Shown: positions 1 through 5,586 of the stretch, in pieces
Position numbering within the stretch: position 1 is the stretch's first letter
How the letters are laid out: each line of letters opens with the position of its first letter
Assembly: GCF_938017705.1 (NCBI RefSeq)
Contig: NZ_CALIIS010000165.1
Coordinates: 1 to 6,985, forward strand
DNA from: an uncultured Campylobacter sp.
GTDB lineage: Bacteria > Campylobacterota > Campylobacteria > Campylobacterales > Campylobacteraceae
Length of the DNA: 6,985 nucleotides
Direction of reading: 5' to 3'
Program-made: the position numbers and the translations under genes
Notes under the pieces: generated by a model
The model's input: the letters and a program-made list of their open reading frames with translations, nothing else
Database searches by the model: none
Told to the model about the DNA's origin: nothing

Positions 1-23
1 GGCACCATTTAAAAGGAGAAAAA

Positions 24-245
24 ATGAGACGAATTTTTTTGTTGAGCCTTATGGCTATCGTAGGTTTGGGTCTTGCCGGATGCGGAGAGGACGAAAAAGA
101 GCCAAGAACAATTTCTTATTTCAAAGAAAATCCGCAAATAGCTAAAGAACGTATTGCTGAATGCAAAAAAATGGAACGCAGAAGCGAAAAGGTTGACAAA
201 GATTGCAGAAACGCTTCTTTGGGCTTTGAGCAAAGTAAAAACTAA
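24..245 (+). CDS. EexN-like small lipoprotein (entry-exclusion family)
   Basis: A 73-residue predicted lipoprotein. Residues 1-19 form a short basic and hydrophobic signal ending in the lipobox LAGC, so Cys20 would be lipidated and the mature part would be a charged periplasmic peptide of about 54 residues. The mature part has the pattern I associate with EexN lipoproteins of conjugative plasmids: a T-x-x-Y-F-x-x-N-P segment at 29-37, a Lys/Glu-rich helix, and two cysteines (Cys47, Cys61), the second in a D-C-x-N-A context. EexN proteins block redundant DNA uptake by a cell already carrying the element; that role here is inferred, since no conjugation gene is in view. The start is supported by AAGGAG at 12-17, six bases before ATG. 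Codon choice is AT-rich (AAA, GAA, ATT), unlike the GC-rich genes downstream, which fits acquisition by transfer. The alternative is an unrelated small Campylobacter lipoprotein. Confidence 0.75.
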   Translation: MRRIFLLSLMAIVGLGLAGCGEDEKEPRTISYFKENPQIAKERIAECKKMERRSEKVDKDCRNASLGFEQSKN

Positions 246-246
246 A

Positions 247-355
247 ATGATCAAATTTCTGAAAGTAGTAGCGCAAATGCGCTAATAATGGTCTTTCTGA
301 AGCGGAATTTAAAGAGAGAAAGAGAACAGAATTCTTAATGGCGAGCATTAAGTAG
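247..355 (+). pseudogene. possible frameshifted remnant of a small AT-rich gene
   Basis: An ATG one base after the lipoprotein stop codon opens a 12-codon frame (MIKFLKVVAQMR, stop at 283-285). A frame one base later, open from 272 to the TAG at 353-355, reads like protein (ending SEAEFKERKRTEFLMASIK). Joined by one shift near 271 they would give about 35 residues. The composition and Lys/Glu-rich character match the upstream lipoprotein gene, so this may be the decayed end of a second small gene from the same acquired segment. There is no separate ribosome site and the piece is too short to identify; chance is a real alternative. The junction coincides with a perfect 6-bp hairpin (269-274 with 279-284, loop AAAT). 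Confidence 0.2.
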
Positions 356-590
356 CTTCAATTTTTTCAAATTTCTTTGCAGCTTTTGCAGCCGCGTGCG
401 TTCAAACGTCCGATATGACTTTTGTCGCGAGCGGCTCGACAAAAACCTTACTTGACTCGCTACGCTTACGCAGCGTTTAAATTTAATATCGTTGCGGCTA
501 CGCTAAATTTTAAAATTTCAAACTCGCCGTTTAAAGAGCCGTCATCTGCGCGAGTGCGCGTAGGCGGGCGCATGCAAGAAACAGCCTCGA

Positions 591-717
591 GCGCTGTTTT
601 ATCGCGGGCCCCGTCCGCATCAAGTCATACCGAGCCACGCCCAAGCCCCAAAGCTCATGCGATTGCCAATTTCGCTATCGAGCCGTACCGTGAAGCCCGC
701 GCCCAAACTCGCGCGGC
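591..717 (+). repeat. dispersed repeat, copy A (127 bp)
   Basis: Aligned by hand with 2610-2722, this stretch is roughly 80% identical after allowing a 10-base insertion (CATCAAGTCA side of 618-627) and a few single-base gaps. The best blocks are GTTTTATCGC, TACCGAGCC, GCTATCGAGCCG and CAAACTCGCGCGGC. Both copies have the same orientation and both lie upstream of a GCTATAAT promoter that drives the next gene. Neither copy encodes a convincing protein. The family is unknown to me. Confidence 0.7.
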
Positions 718-812
718 TTACCAATGCCGCTCGGTAAAATTTAAAATTTCATCCGGGCCGGCTCGCCGCTCTACGCAGGCTCCGCCGCCGAGGAATTTAA
801 ACTTTGTTTTGC

Positions 813-818
813 TATAAT
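813..818 (+). promoter_or_regulatory. -10 box TATAAT for the TPR lipoprotein gene
   Basis: A perfect TATAAT preceded by GC and by the T-rich stretch TTTGTTTTGC, as usual for epsilonproteobacterial vegetative promoters, which often lack a clear -35 box. Transcription should begin near 825, leaving a leader of about 19 bases. AAAGG at 833-837 is the ribosome site. Confidence 0.7.
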
Positions 819-843
819 CGGGCTAAAATTCCAAAGGTCGCCT

Positions 844-2208
844 ATGAAAATTTTACTCTACGTCGCGCTCGGCTTGTTTCTTGCCGCCTGCGCGCAGGTC
901 CCGCTGCCCGCCGAAAATACCCATGCCGCAAACGGCGCTATCGTAAAGGATACCGCCAATTCTACCGGTACAGGCAATGCCGCCAAAAATTCCGCCCCGT
1001 CCGAGATTTCCGCGACAAAAAACAGAGCCTCCGCGAATGCTGCCGCTAAAAATTCCACCGCGTCTTCTATGCGCGAAATTTGGAGATTGCTAGAAAATGC
1101 CGATCGAGCGCTGCTTGCCAAAGAGATCTCTCGCGCCGAAGAGCTTGCCGTGCGGGCACAGGAGCTTAGCGAGCTAAAGCACATCGAAGTAGGGCGGATT
1201 TTTAGCAGATTTGTCCGTGCGCGGATCGCCCTGCAGCGCGGCGATACCGACGCCGCCGTCTCGCTGGCGACGGACGCAAACTCCATGCGAAGCGGGGTGG
1301 CGGAGATATATGCCGATGCCGTAAATTACGAGAGCGCTTATACATTCGGGCACATCTACGAGGCTCGCGGCGATCGTAAGGGTGCTGCGCGCGAATATCA
1401 GCGAGCGCTGTTTATTTGGACTATGTTTTTGCAGAGCGATCCCGTGCGTGCGGAGGAAATTTTCGCCCGACTGCAAACGCTCACACCCGATCCCTACGAG
1501 GCCGAAGGCAGAGCTAGCGGCGCGTGCGAGTATCTGCGCGCCAAGGCTAGCTCCGCTTTGAATGAGCCCGCACCCGAGCCCAAACGTCGCGCACTGAGGG
1601 ATTTGGCCGTATGGGAGGCGCACTGCTTGCATCTGCGCCCGTTTATAGATGATGGATCGGACGAGCGCGCGCGTAGGGCTTCGCTCGCGCGGGATTACGC
1701 GCAGCTGTATGCGGGGCTAGGCGAGTGTGCCGCAGCGCTAGAGCATCTGCTTGCCGCAGCGGAGCTCTCGGATGCGACGGATCCCGATACGGGCAGGCTT
1801 TATCTACAGATCGCACGACAATTTTTGACGATTTACAAAGAGGCGGGCGCGAGTAAAATTTCTGCGAGCTATGCACAGAAAAATCTAGCTGCGGCGCAGG
1901 ATTACGCGGACAGATCGGTAAAGCTCTACGAGGGCATGCGCGGCACCGCCTACGAGCACTCGGGCTACGACGGACACGAAATTTTAGGCGAGATCGCGAT
2001 GATACGCGGCGATCCGTCTGCGGCGCTGGGGCATTTTACGGCAATGAGAGACGATGCGGCGGCGCTTTTGGCATATCAGCAGCTACCGGCTTACAAAGAG
2101 GCCCTAGTCCACGCGCTAGAGCTACTAGCGCAGTGCTACGATGCGCTAAAAGATAGCAAGAACAAAGCGGCGGTTCTGCGCGAGCTTAGGAAGCTAAAGA
2201 AGGGCTAG
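844..2208 (+). CDS. TPR-like repeat lipoprotein
   Basis: A 454-residue predicted lipoprotein. Residues 1-15 are a short hydrophobic signal ending in the lipobox LAAC, with Cys16 as the lipidation site. Residues 17-75 are a low-complexity linker rich in Ala, Asn, Ser and Thr. From about 76 to the end the protein is almost all amphipathic helix with TPR-like spacing. The clearest units are near 113-147, 163-195 (Y-E-A-R-G-D-x-x-G-A-A-R-E-Y pattern), 280-310, 372-402 (G-E-I-A-M-I-R-G-D) and 416-450. TPR arrays act as protein-binding scaffolds, so an envelope assembly or adaptor role is plausible, but the partner is unknown. The start is fixed by AAAGG at 833-837, the lipobox and a TATAAT box 25 bases upstream of the ATG. 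Spacers of about 600 bases on both sides suggest a single-gene transcript. I cannot name an orthologue. The GC-rich codon use matches thiL and differs from the lipoprotein gene at the left edge. Confidence 0.85.
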   Translation: MKILLYVALGLFLAACAQVPLPAENTHAANGAIVKDTANSTGTGNAAKNSAPSEISATKNRASANAAAKNSTASSMREIWRLLENADRALLAKEISRAEELAVRAQELSELKHIEVGRIFSRFVRARIALQRGDTDAAVSLATDANSMRSGVAEIYADAVNYESAYTFGHIYEARGDRKGAAREYQRALFIWTMFLQSDPVRAEEIFARLQTLTPDPYEAEGRASGACEYLRAKASSALNEPAPEPKRRALRDLAVWEAHCLHLRPFIDDGSDERARRASLARDYAQLYAGLGECAAALEHLLAAAELSDATDPDTGRLYLQIARQFLTIYKEAGASKISASYAQKNLAAAQDYADRSVKLYEGMRGTAYEHSGYDGHEILGEIAMIRGDPSAALGHFTAMRDDAAALLAYQQLPAYKEALVHALELLAQCYDALKDSKNKAAVLRELRKLKKG

Positions 2209-2477
2209 CGGGTTACCGGGCGGCGGCATTTCGTGAAATTTTGCCGTTGCGCTGCGATGAATTCGGCTTGGGGCGTTGCGCGGTTTGAGCGCCTAGGACG
2301 CGGCGAAATTTTATTTCGTTTGGGGGCGGTGCGGGCTTGCGGCGGATTTAGACTGCATGGCGGAGCTCACGTTTTTGAGACCCGATTTTGAAAGCAAAAT
2401 TTTTATACCCGCGCCGTAGATTTGAAGCAGCATCCGTGCCTGCGCGGCGATTTATCTTCGCATCGCACCGTCTTTAC

Positions 2478-2503
2478 AATTGCGGTCATTAAAAGCCGCA
2501 ATT
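2478..2503. terminator. possible hairpin terminator
   Basis: AATTGCGG at 2478-2485 pairs perfectly with CCGCAATT at 2496-2503 across a 10-base loop, and TT follows. The T-run is short and the site lies 270 bases past the lipoprotein gene, so it may instead be a stray palindrome. By symmetry it could act in either direction. Confidence 0.35.
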
Positions 2504-2549
2504 TTGCTAGCGTATGAAGCTTTGTGGGCGCTTTTGAGTGCGCTATGAT

Positions 2550-2706
2550 TGTGGTTCGGTGCCGCGGCGAGCTAGAGCTGGCTTTGGGGACTGCTTGTGC
2601 GTCAGTCGGGCGCCGTTTTATCGCAGACCTCGTCCGTACCGAGCCGCCTTAAAGCTCCAAAACTCACGCGATTTCTAATTTTGCTATCGAGCCGCACCGA
2701 ACCACA
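2550..2706. repeat. segment bounded by 13-bp perfect inverted repeats
   Basis: TGTGGTTCGGTGC at 2550-2562 is the exact reverse complement of GCACCGAACCACA at 2694-2706, with 131 bases between. The inner flanks continue to resemble each other in inverted sense (CCAAAG-containing blocks near 2582-2588 and 2657-2661), so the whole could fold into a long imperfect stem. Most of dispersed repeat copy B lies inside it. It could be a miniature mobile element or a palindromic relic; no coding capacity is seen. Confidence 0.5.
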
Positions 2707-2722
2707 GCCAAACTCGCGCGGC
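2610..2722 (+). repeat. dispersed repeat, copy B (113 bp)
   Basis: The counterpart of 591-717 in the same orientation, roughly 80% identical by hand alignment. It lacks the 10-base insertion of copy A. The -10 box of thiL starts 19 bases after its end, whereas copy A is separated from its -10 box by 95 bases. Similar bases just before each TATAAT suggest the homology may run into the promoter. Confidence 0.7.
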
Positions 2723-2740
2723 GAAAATCTAAATTTACGC

Positions 2741-2746
2741 TATAAT
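2741..2746 (+). promoter_or_regulatory. -10 box TATAAT for thiL
   Basis: A perfect TATAAT preceded by the A/T-rich stretch AAATCTAAATTTACGC. Transcription would begin near 2753, giving a leader of about 118 bases, much longer than those of the neighbouring genes. The leader has a stem at 2754-2775 (AGCGGAG with CTCC-T-GCT) and another at 2801-2821 (GCCC with GGGC). The conserved blocks of a TPP riboswitch (CTGAGA and the CTGATCTGGATAATGCC-like half) are not present. Confidence 0.6.
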
Positions 2747-2870
2747 CTTGCAAAGCGGAGCGTAGAACTCCTGCTGCGCGTGCGCGACGAAATTTAAACA
2801 AAGGCCCACAAATTCGGGCTTCTTAGCTTTCGCGCGGCTGCGGCGTAACGCTAAATTTAACGGAGGGCGC

Positions 2871-4091
2871 ATGGATAAAGAGCGGTATATTTTTGAGAAA
2901 TTTAGATCGAAGCTTAACGGCGATGATTGCGCCGTGATCGGCGAACGGGCGTATTGCAAGGATCTTTTTGTCGAGGGCGTGCACTTCCGCCGCGGCTGGC
3001 TGAGCCTGCGCGAGATCGGTGCAAAGGCGATGCTCGTAAATATCTCGGATATGATCGCGACGAACGCGCGCGCCAAATACGCCCTGCTGGGGCTTGCACT
3101 GCCGCGCGAGATCGGTACGCGCGAGATCGACGAGCTATGCGCGGGCGTGAGCGAAACGGCGCGGGAGTGGGGCATACGGATCATCGGCGGCGACACGATC
3201 GGCTCGGATCGCATCGCGCTTAGCGTGAGCCTGATCGGCAAGTGCAAGCGCCCCGTGTTTCGCAGCGGCGCGCGCGTAGGCGATCTCATTGCGCATACTG
3301 GCGAGCTGGGTAGCGTCGGGCGCGATCTGACGGTGCTTTTAAGAGATGAAATTTTACCCGCTAGCTCGCAGACGCAAAACCGAAACGATAAAATTTCGTC
3401 GCTGCAAGGCCCAAGCGATGAGGTACGAAGCTCGGGCGATAAAATTTCGCCTGCTCGCGCCGAGCTACAGAGTCTGTACGCCGAAACTTCGGCAATGCAA
3501 ATTTTGGACCTTGAGCCGCAAAGTCTGGACGATAAAATTTTGCCTGCGTACGTCGAGCCGCCGAGCCTGGACGCCGAAAATTCGGCGCAAAATTCTGTGT
3601 CGCAGAGCAGAGACGATCACAAGAGCCCTACGGCGCAAAGCCTCGCATGCGAAAATTCTATGTCGCAAAGCTTTGCAGGCGAAAATCCTGTGCCGGGTAG
3701 TGGTTCATATCGCTTGCGCGAGGATCTGCGCACAAAAATTTCAAAGAATTCGCGCTTCGTCAGGCCCGTCTTGCGCGATAAGTTTGTTTACAAGGCGGCG
3801 AAGCTCATCAGCGCGGCGATGGACATTAGCGATGGGCTCGCGCAGGACTTGCCCCGACTGCTAGAGGCTAGCGGCGTGGGTGCGCGCTGGATCGCCCGTC
3901 CTAGCGAGGCTGCGATGCAAAGCGGCGAGGAGTATGAGATTTTGTTTAGCTTCGCACCGAAATTTTTGCCCAAAATCTACGCGATTGCCGCTAAGGCGGG
4001 CGTTTCGATCAATATCATCGCCGAGGTTTGCCCGCGCACGCCGCAAAGCTCGATGGAATTTCGCGGCAGCTCACACCACTTCGAGTCTTGA
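2871..4091 (+). CDS. thiL: thiamine-monophosphate kinase with a repeat-rich insertion
   Basis: ThiL phosphorylates thiamine monophosphate with ATP to give thiamine diphosphate, the last step of cofactor synthesis in the cytosol. The family blocks are present: GDDCAV at 17-22 (metal-binding aspartates), FVEGVHF at 33-39, KAMLVNISD at 52-60, GGDT at 106-109, MDISDGLAQDL at 317-327 and GEEYEILF at 352-359, ending in HHF as in epsilonproteobacterial ThiL. Family members in this group are, from memory, about 270-280 residues; this one is 406. The excess is a Ser/Gln/Asp-rich stretch from about 158 to 290, between GSVGRDLTVLLRD and RFVRPVLRDKF, within the C-terminal AIRS-type domain. All catalytic blocks flank it in one frame, so the enzyme is probably active with a disordered surface loop. 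GGAGG at 2862-2866 supports the start. The gene has its own promoter and no thiamine-pathway neighbour. Confidence 0.92.
   Translation: MDKERYIFEKFRSKLNGDDCAVIGERAYCKDLFVEGVHFRRGWLSLREIGAKAMLVNISDMIATNARAKYALLGLALPREIGTREIDELCAGVSETAREWGIRIIGGDTIGSDRIALSVSLIGKCKRPVFRSGARVGDLIAHTGELGSVGRDLTVLLRDEILPASSQTQNRNDKISSLQGPSDEVRSSGDKISPARAELQSLYAETSAMQILDLEPQSLDDKILPAYVEPPSLDAENSAQNSVSQSRDDHKSPTAQSLACENSMSQSFAGENPVPGSGSYRLREDLRTKISKNSRFVRPVLRDKFVYKAAKLISAAMDISDGLAQDLPRLLEASGVGARWIARPSEAAMQSGEEYEILFSFAPKFLPKIYAIAAKAGVSINIIAEVCPRTPQSSMEFRGSSHHFES
3387..3698 (+). repeat. degenerate in-frame repeats inside thiL
   Basis: Two interleaved repeat types. GATAAAATTT units start at 3387, 3438 and 3531, with a weaker GATCACAAGAGCCC form at 3615; all are in frame and encode DKI[SL]P-like peptides at 51-, 93- and 84-base spacing. 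A second core encodes QSLYAETSAMQ (3468-3500), PSLDAENSAQN (3561-3593), QSLACENSMSQ (3636-3668) and QSFAGENPVPG (3666-3698). Two cores contain perfect small palindromes, GCCGAAACTTCGGC at 3480-3493 and GCCGAAAATTCGGC at 3573-3586. The unit from 3438 and the unit from 3531 align over about 65 bases, which points to tandem duplication followed by drift. Confidence 0.8.
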
Positions 4092-4386
4092 AATTTGCCG
4101 CGACCGCTTTAAATTTTAAGGCACGGGGTTTGGATTTCAGTTCGAAACGGCACGCAAAGCGAGTAAATTTTACTTAGTAAGTGAGCTACGGCGTGCTTTA
4201 TACCAAAGAATTCGCGGTTTTTGGCATTTTCCGAATGGGCGAGAGATGGGATGCGGCTCGCAAGGGTGCTGCGGCTAGCGGACATGAGCCTCAAATAGGT
4301 AAATTTCATATCCAAAGCGTTCGACGCTTCAAGCCTTGCGTTTAAATTTAATCTACAACTATAAGCCGAATTTTAATCTGTCCAAT
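4092..4386. other. non-coding stretch downstream of thiL
   Basis: About 295 bases with no supported gene. A minus-strand frame ending at 4109 can be read from an ATG at 4309-4307 (MKFTYLRLMSA... to ...TPCLKI) but has no ribosome site. Small symmetric features include ACTTAGTAAGT near 4173-4183 and the hairpin AAGCG-TTCGA-CGCTT at 4315-4329. No clear terminator for thiL is seen. Confidence 0.5.
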
Positions 4387-4523
4387 TTAAATATCCGCGC
4401 AGACGGCGTACATCGCGGTTCCGTCGTTTGTCGCACTCACGGCATATAGGTGCCCGCCCTTACCGTCACGCCGTGCCCGCGAAACTCCGCGCCCTGCATC
4501 GTAAGAGGATATGATTTTAGCAT
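4387..4523 (-). pseudogene. small minus-strand gene broken by one frameshift
   Basis: The minus strand has a full start signal: TATAAT (4554-4549), AAGGAG (4535-4530), a 6-base spacer and ATG (4523-4521). The frame reads MLKSYPLTMQGAEFRGHGVTV and then runs to a TGA at 4439-4437 after 28 codons. Shifting frame by one inserted base within GTAAGGGCGGG (about 4451-4461) gives KGGHLYAVSATNDGTAMYAV followed by CADI and TAA (4389-4387), a continuous product of about 45 residues that reads as natural protein. So this is either a small gene inactivated by a single-base loss, a sequencing error in a G-rich run, or a start with a frameshift-regulated end. I do not recognise the family. It is transcribed away from the DUF417 gene, and the two share the repeat-bearing spacer 4555-4773. 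Confidence 0.5.
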
Positions 4524-4529
4524 TTGCGG

Positions 4530-4554
4530 CTCCTTAAAATTTGAAGCGATTATA
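4530..4554 (-). promoter_or_regulatory. minus-strand -10 box and Shine-Dalgarno
   Basis: GCTATAATCGC on the minus strand (TATAAT at 4554-4549) followed by AAGGAG at 4535-4530. The octamer GCTATAAT and the 25-base gap to the start codon match the promoter of the TPR lipoprotein gene, which argues for a functional start. Confidence 0.6.
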
Positions 4555-4587
4555 GCTTAAATTTGGGCGCGAATTTTAAAATTTTGT

Positions 4588-4653
4588 ATGCACGTTAAAA
4601 TTTTACGGCGTGCACGTTAAATCATACGATGCACACGCTAAAATTTTACGGCG
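4588..4653. repeat. direct repeats of an ATGCACG-TAAAATTTTACGGCG unit
   Basis: ATGCACGTTAAAATTTTACG continues to GGCG at 4588-4610 and recurs as ATGCACACGCTAAAATTTTA plus CGGCG at 4629-4653. A half copy, TGCACGTTAAA, lies between at 4611-4621. Each full unit centres on the palindrome TAAAATTTTA. The array sits between the divergent minus-strand small gene and the DUF417 gene, where a regulator or nucleoid protein could bind. Confidence 0.65.
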
Positions 4654-4663
4654 CGCGGCATGG

Positions 4664-4699
4664 AATTTCAAATTTTGCGGAGCCGCGGAATTTGAAATT
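4664..4699. repeat. 11-bp inverted repeat
   Basis: AATTTCAAATT at 4664-4674 is the exact reverse complement of AATTTGAAATT at 4689-4699, around a GC-rich 14-base loop. The right arm continues as a tandem of AAATTTG units to about 4707. The stem is AT-only, so it is more likely a DNA-level motif than a terminator. Confidence 0.55.
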
Positions 4700-4739
4700 T
4701 GAAATTTCGCCTCTTCACGTAGCCTACACGCAAGCTCGC

Positions 4740-4745
4740 TATCAT
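4740..4745 (+). promoter_or_regulatory. candidate -10 box TATCAT for the DUF417 gene
   Basis: TATCAT preceded by GC, 28 bases before the ATG. It is one mismatch from TATAAT, and its position matches the other short-leader promoters in the window. No good -35 box is seen. Confidence 0.4.
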
Positions 4746-4773
4746 ACCGCTACAAAATTTACAAAGGAGCCGT

Positions 4774-5211
4774 ATGAGGGAGATCGTAAAAAAATTTGTC
4801 GCAGGCGACGCGGATATTATATTCGCCAGACTTTCCGTTATCATCGTGCTTGCCGTGATGGGCAACTACAAGTGGTTTGAGTTCGAGGTGGAGGCTTTAA
4901 AGCCGCTCTTTTCGCAGACGTGGCTTTCGTTTTTGCCGTCAGCGCTCGGGGACGCCGGCGCGAGCTATTTTTTGGGCGTGGTGGAGACCGTGGGCTATCT
5001 CTCGCTCATCGCGGGCTTTTTCAAGCCGAAGACGGGCATCGTGGGCGATCTCATCGTGATCGTCATGGCGCTGAGCACGCTCAGCCTACTGCCGCAGCTA
5101 GGCAAGATCGACGGCTTTATCTTTAAAGACCTATTCCTGCTGGGCCTCGGCTTGATGCTGCTAAAATACGACCTGGCGCGCCTTTGCCGCGGAGAAAAAA
5201 GCTGCGATTGA
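4774..5211 (+). CDS. DUF417 (RclC/YkgB-like) inner-membrane protein
   Basis: A 145-residue protein with four hydrophobic segments at about 15-33, 63-83, 87-106 and 116-132, so a small inner-membrane protein. The family pattern is recognisable: an F-A-R-L-S-V start to helix 1 followed by the N-Y-K-W-F-E-F-E-V-E-A-L-K-P-L stretch (31-45), a G-V-V-E-T-V-G-Y-L-S-L helix 2, the short T-L-S-L-L-P turn after helix 3, and F-K-D-L-F-L-L-G-L-G-L-M-L-L as helix 4. It is slightly shorter than typical members, mainly in the helix 3-4 loop. E. coli RclC belongs to this family and is part of a reactive-chlorine response; no RclA- or RclB-like gene is nearby, so that role is not implied here. AAAGGAG at 4763-4769 fixes the start. 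No partner gene lies on either side; it appears to be transcribed alone. Confidence 0.82.
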   Translation: MREIVKKFVAGDADIIFARLSVIIVLAVMGNYKWFEFEVEALKPLFSQTWLSFLPSALGDAGASYFLGVVETVGYLSLIAGFFKPKTGIVGDLIVIVMALSTLSLLPQLGKIDGFIFKDLFLLGLGLMLLKYDLARLCRGEKSCD

Positions 5212-5228
5212 GCCGTCAAAACATACTG

Positions 5229-5244
5229 GCGTCGGTTCCGACGC
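5229..5244. terminator. possible hairpin terminator after the DUF417 gene
   Basis: GCGTCGG at 5229-5235 pairs with CCGACGC at 5238-5244, 18 bases past the stop codon. The stem is strong but the loop is very tight and no T-run follows, so intrinsic termination is uncertain. Confidence 0.35.
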
Positions 5245-5351
5245 AACACTAAATGATCGCGCACGGCGAGCTTGAGGCGTTTTGATTTAAAGCCTGCTTT
5301 GCCGGCGGGGGCGTGCTTGAGCTTGCTTGCGTAGCGCCGTTTAAAATACGG

Positions 5352-5379
5352 CCGCGCGCTAAAATTTTATGACGCGCGG
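5352..5379. repeat. GC-clamped palindrome with an AAAATTTT loop
   Basis: CCGCGCG at 5352-5358 pairs exactly with CGCGCGG at 5373-5379. The loop, CTAAAATTTTATGA, is itself nearly palindromic, so the site could form a long cruciform or hairpin. It could be a terminator-like structure or a protein-binding site. Confidence 0.5.
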
Positions 5380-5580
5380 TTGAAATTTATCGAGCTGCAG
5401 TAATTAAATTTCGCCAACGCTCAAACTCAAATTTATAAAATTTAAATCGACCTATCAGATTGTGCCACAAATTGAGTCGCGTTAAATTTGACAGCGAAAG
5501 CTTAATTCTAATCTCAAAGTATTAGATTTATATCCGGCTGAATTCGCATTTGATTAAGCGAAACGAAAAGCGCAAAGTTA

Positions 5581-5586
5581 TATCAT
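5581..5586 (+). promoter_or_regulatory. weak candidate -10 box for the asparaginase gene
   Basis: TATCAT 38 bases before the chosen ATG, within AGTTATATCATTTC. Several other AT-rich hexamers (for example TATAAA near 5436) could serve instead, so this is only a suggestion. Confidence 0.25.

Larger units (their letters stand above)
246..843. other. long intergenic region without an intact gene
   Basis: About 600 bases. The first 110 hold a possible gene remnant and a 16-base hairpin (269-284). At 376-392 the octamer TTTGCAGC occurs twice with a 9-base period. Composition switches from AT-rich to GC-rich at about 390. A frame open from 422 to 817 on the plus strand begins with TTG, has no ribosome site, runs through a dispersed repeat and a promoter, and does not look like protein, so I do not call it. 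From 480 to 530 and 735 to 750 there are AAATTT-rich tracts. The region ends with the dispersed repeat (591-717) and the promoter of the next gene. Confidence 0.6.
2209..2870. other. long intergenic region upstream of thiL
   Basis: About 660 bases with no supported gene. It holds a weak hairpin after the stop codon (CGGCATTT at 2224-2231 against AAA...TGCCG at 2236-2246), a CGAAAT/ATTTCG hairpin at 2304-2318, a better stem at 2478-2503, an inverted-repeat-bounded segment (2550-2706) containing dispersed repeat copy B, the thiL -10 box, and a thiL leader with two hairpins. A 40-codon minus-strand frame starting at about 2433 (MLLQIYGAG...) has no good ribosome site and is not called. Confidence 0.6.

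Noticed and set aside
422..817. Long plus-strand open frame of 131 codons before the TPR lipoprotein gene
   Set aside because: It begins with TTG, has no ribosome site, runs through the dispersed repeat and the promoter, and the predicted peptide is low-complexity Arg/Ala/Ser.
2307..2433. Minus-strand frame of about 40 codons (MLLQIYGAGIKILL...)
   Set aside because: Weak start context, short, no recognisable homology, and in a repeat-rich spacer.
2753..2870. TPP riboswitch in front of thiL
   Set aside because: The conserved aptamer halves are absent on the plus strand; only two simple hairpins are present.
3346..3864. A 172-codon plus-strand frame overlapping thiL
   Set aside because: It is a shadow kept open by the in-frame repeats of thiL; the peptide is very rich in Arg/Lys and has no ribosome site, while thiL carries the family motifs.
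4109..4309. Minus-strand frame after thiL (MKFTYLRLMSA... to ...TPCLKI)
   Set aside because: No Shine-Dalgarno or promoter precedes the ATG, and no family was recognised; left as part of the unexplained block.
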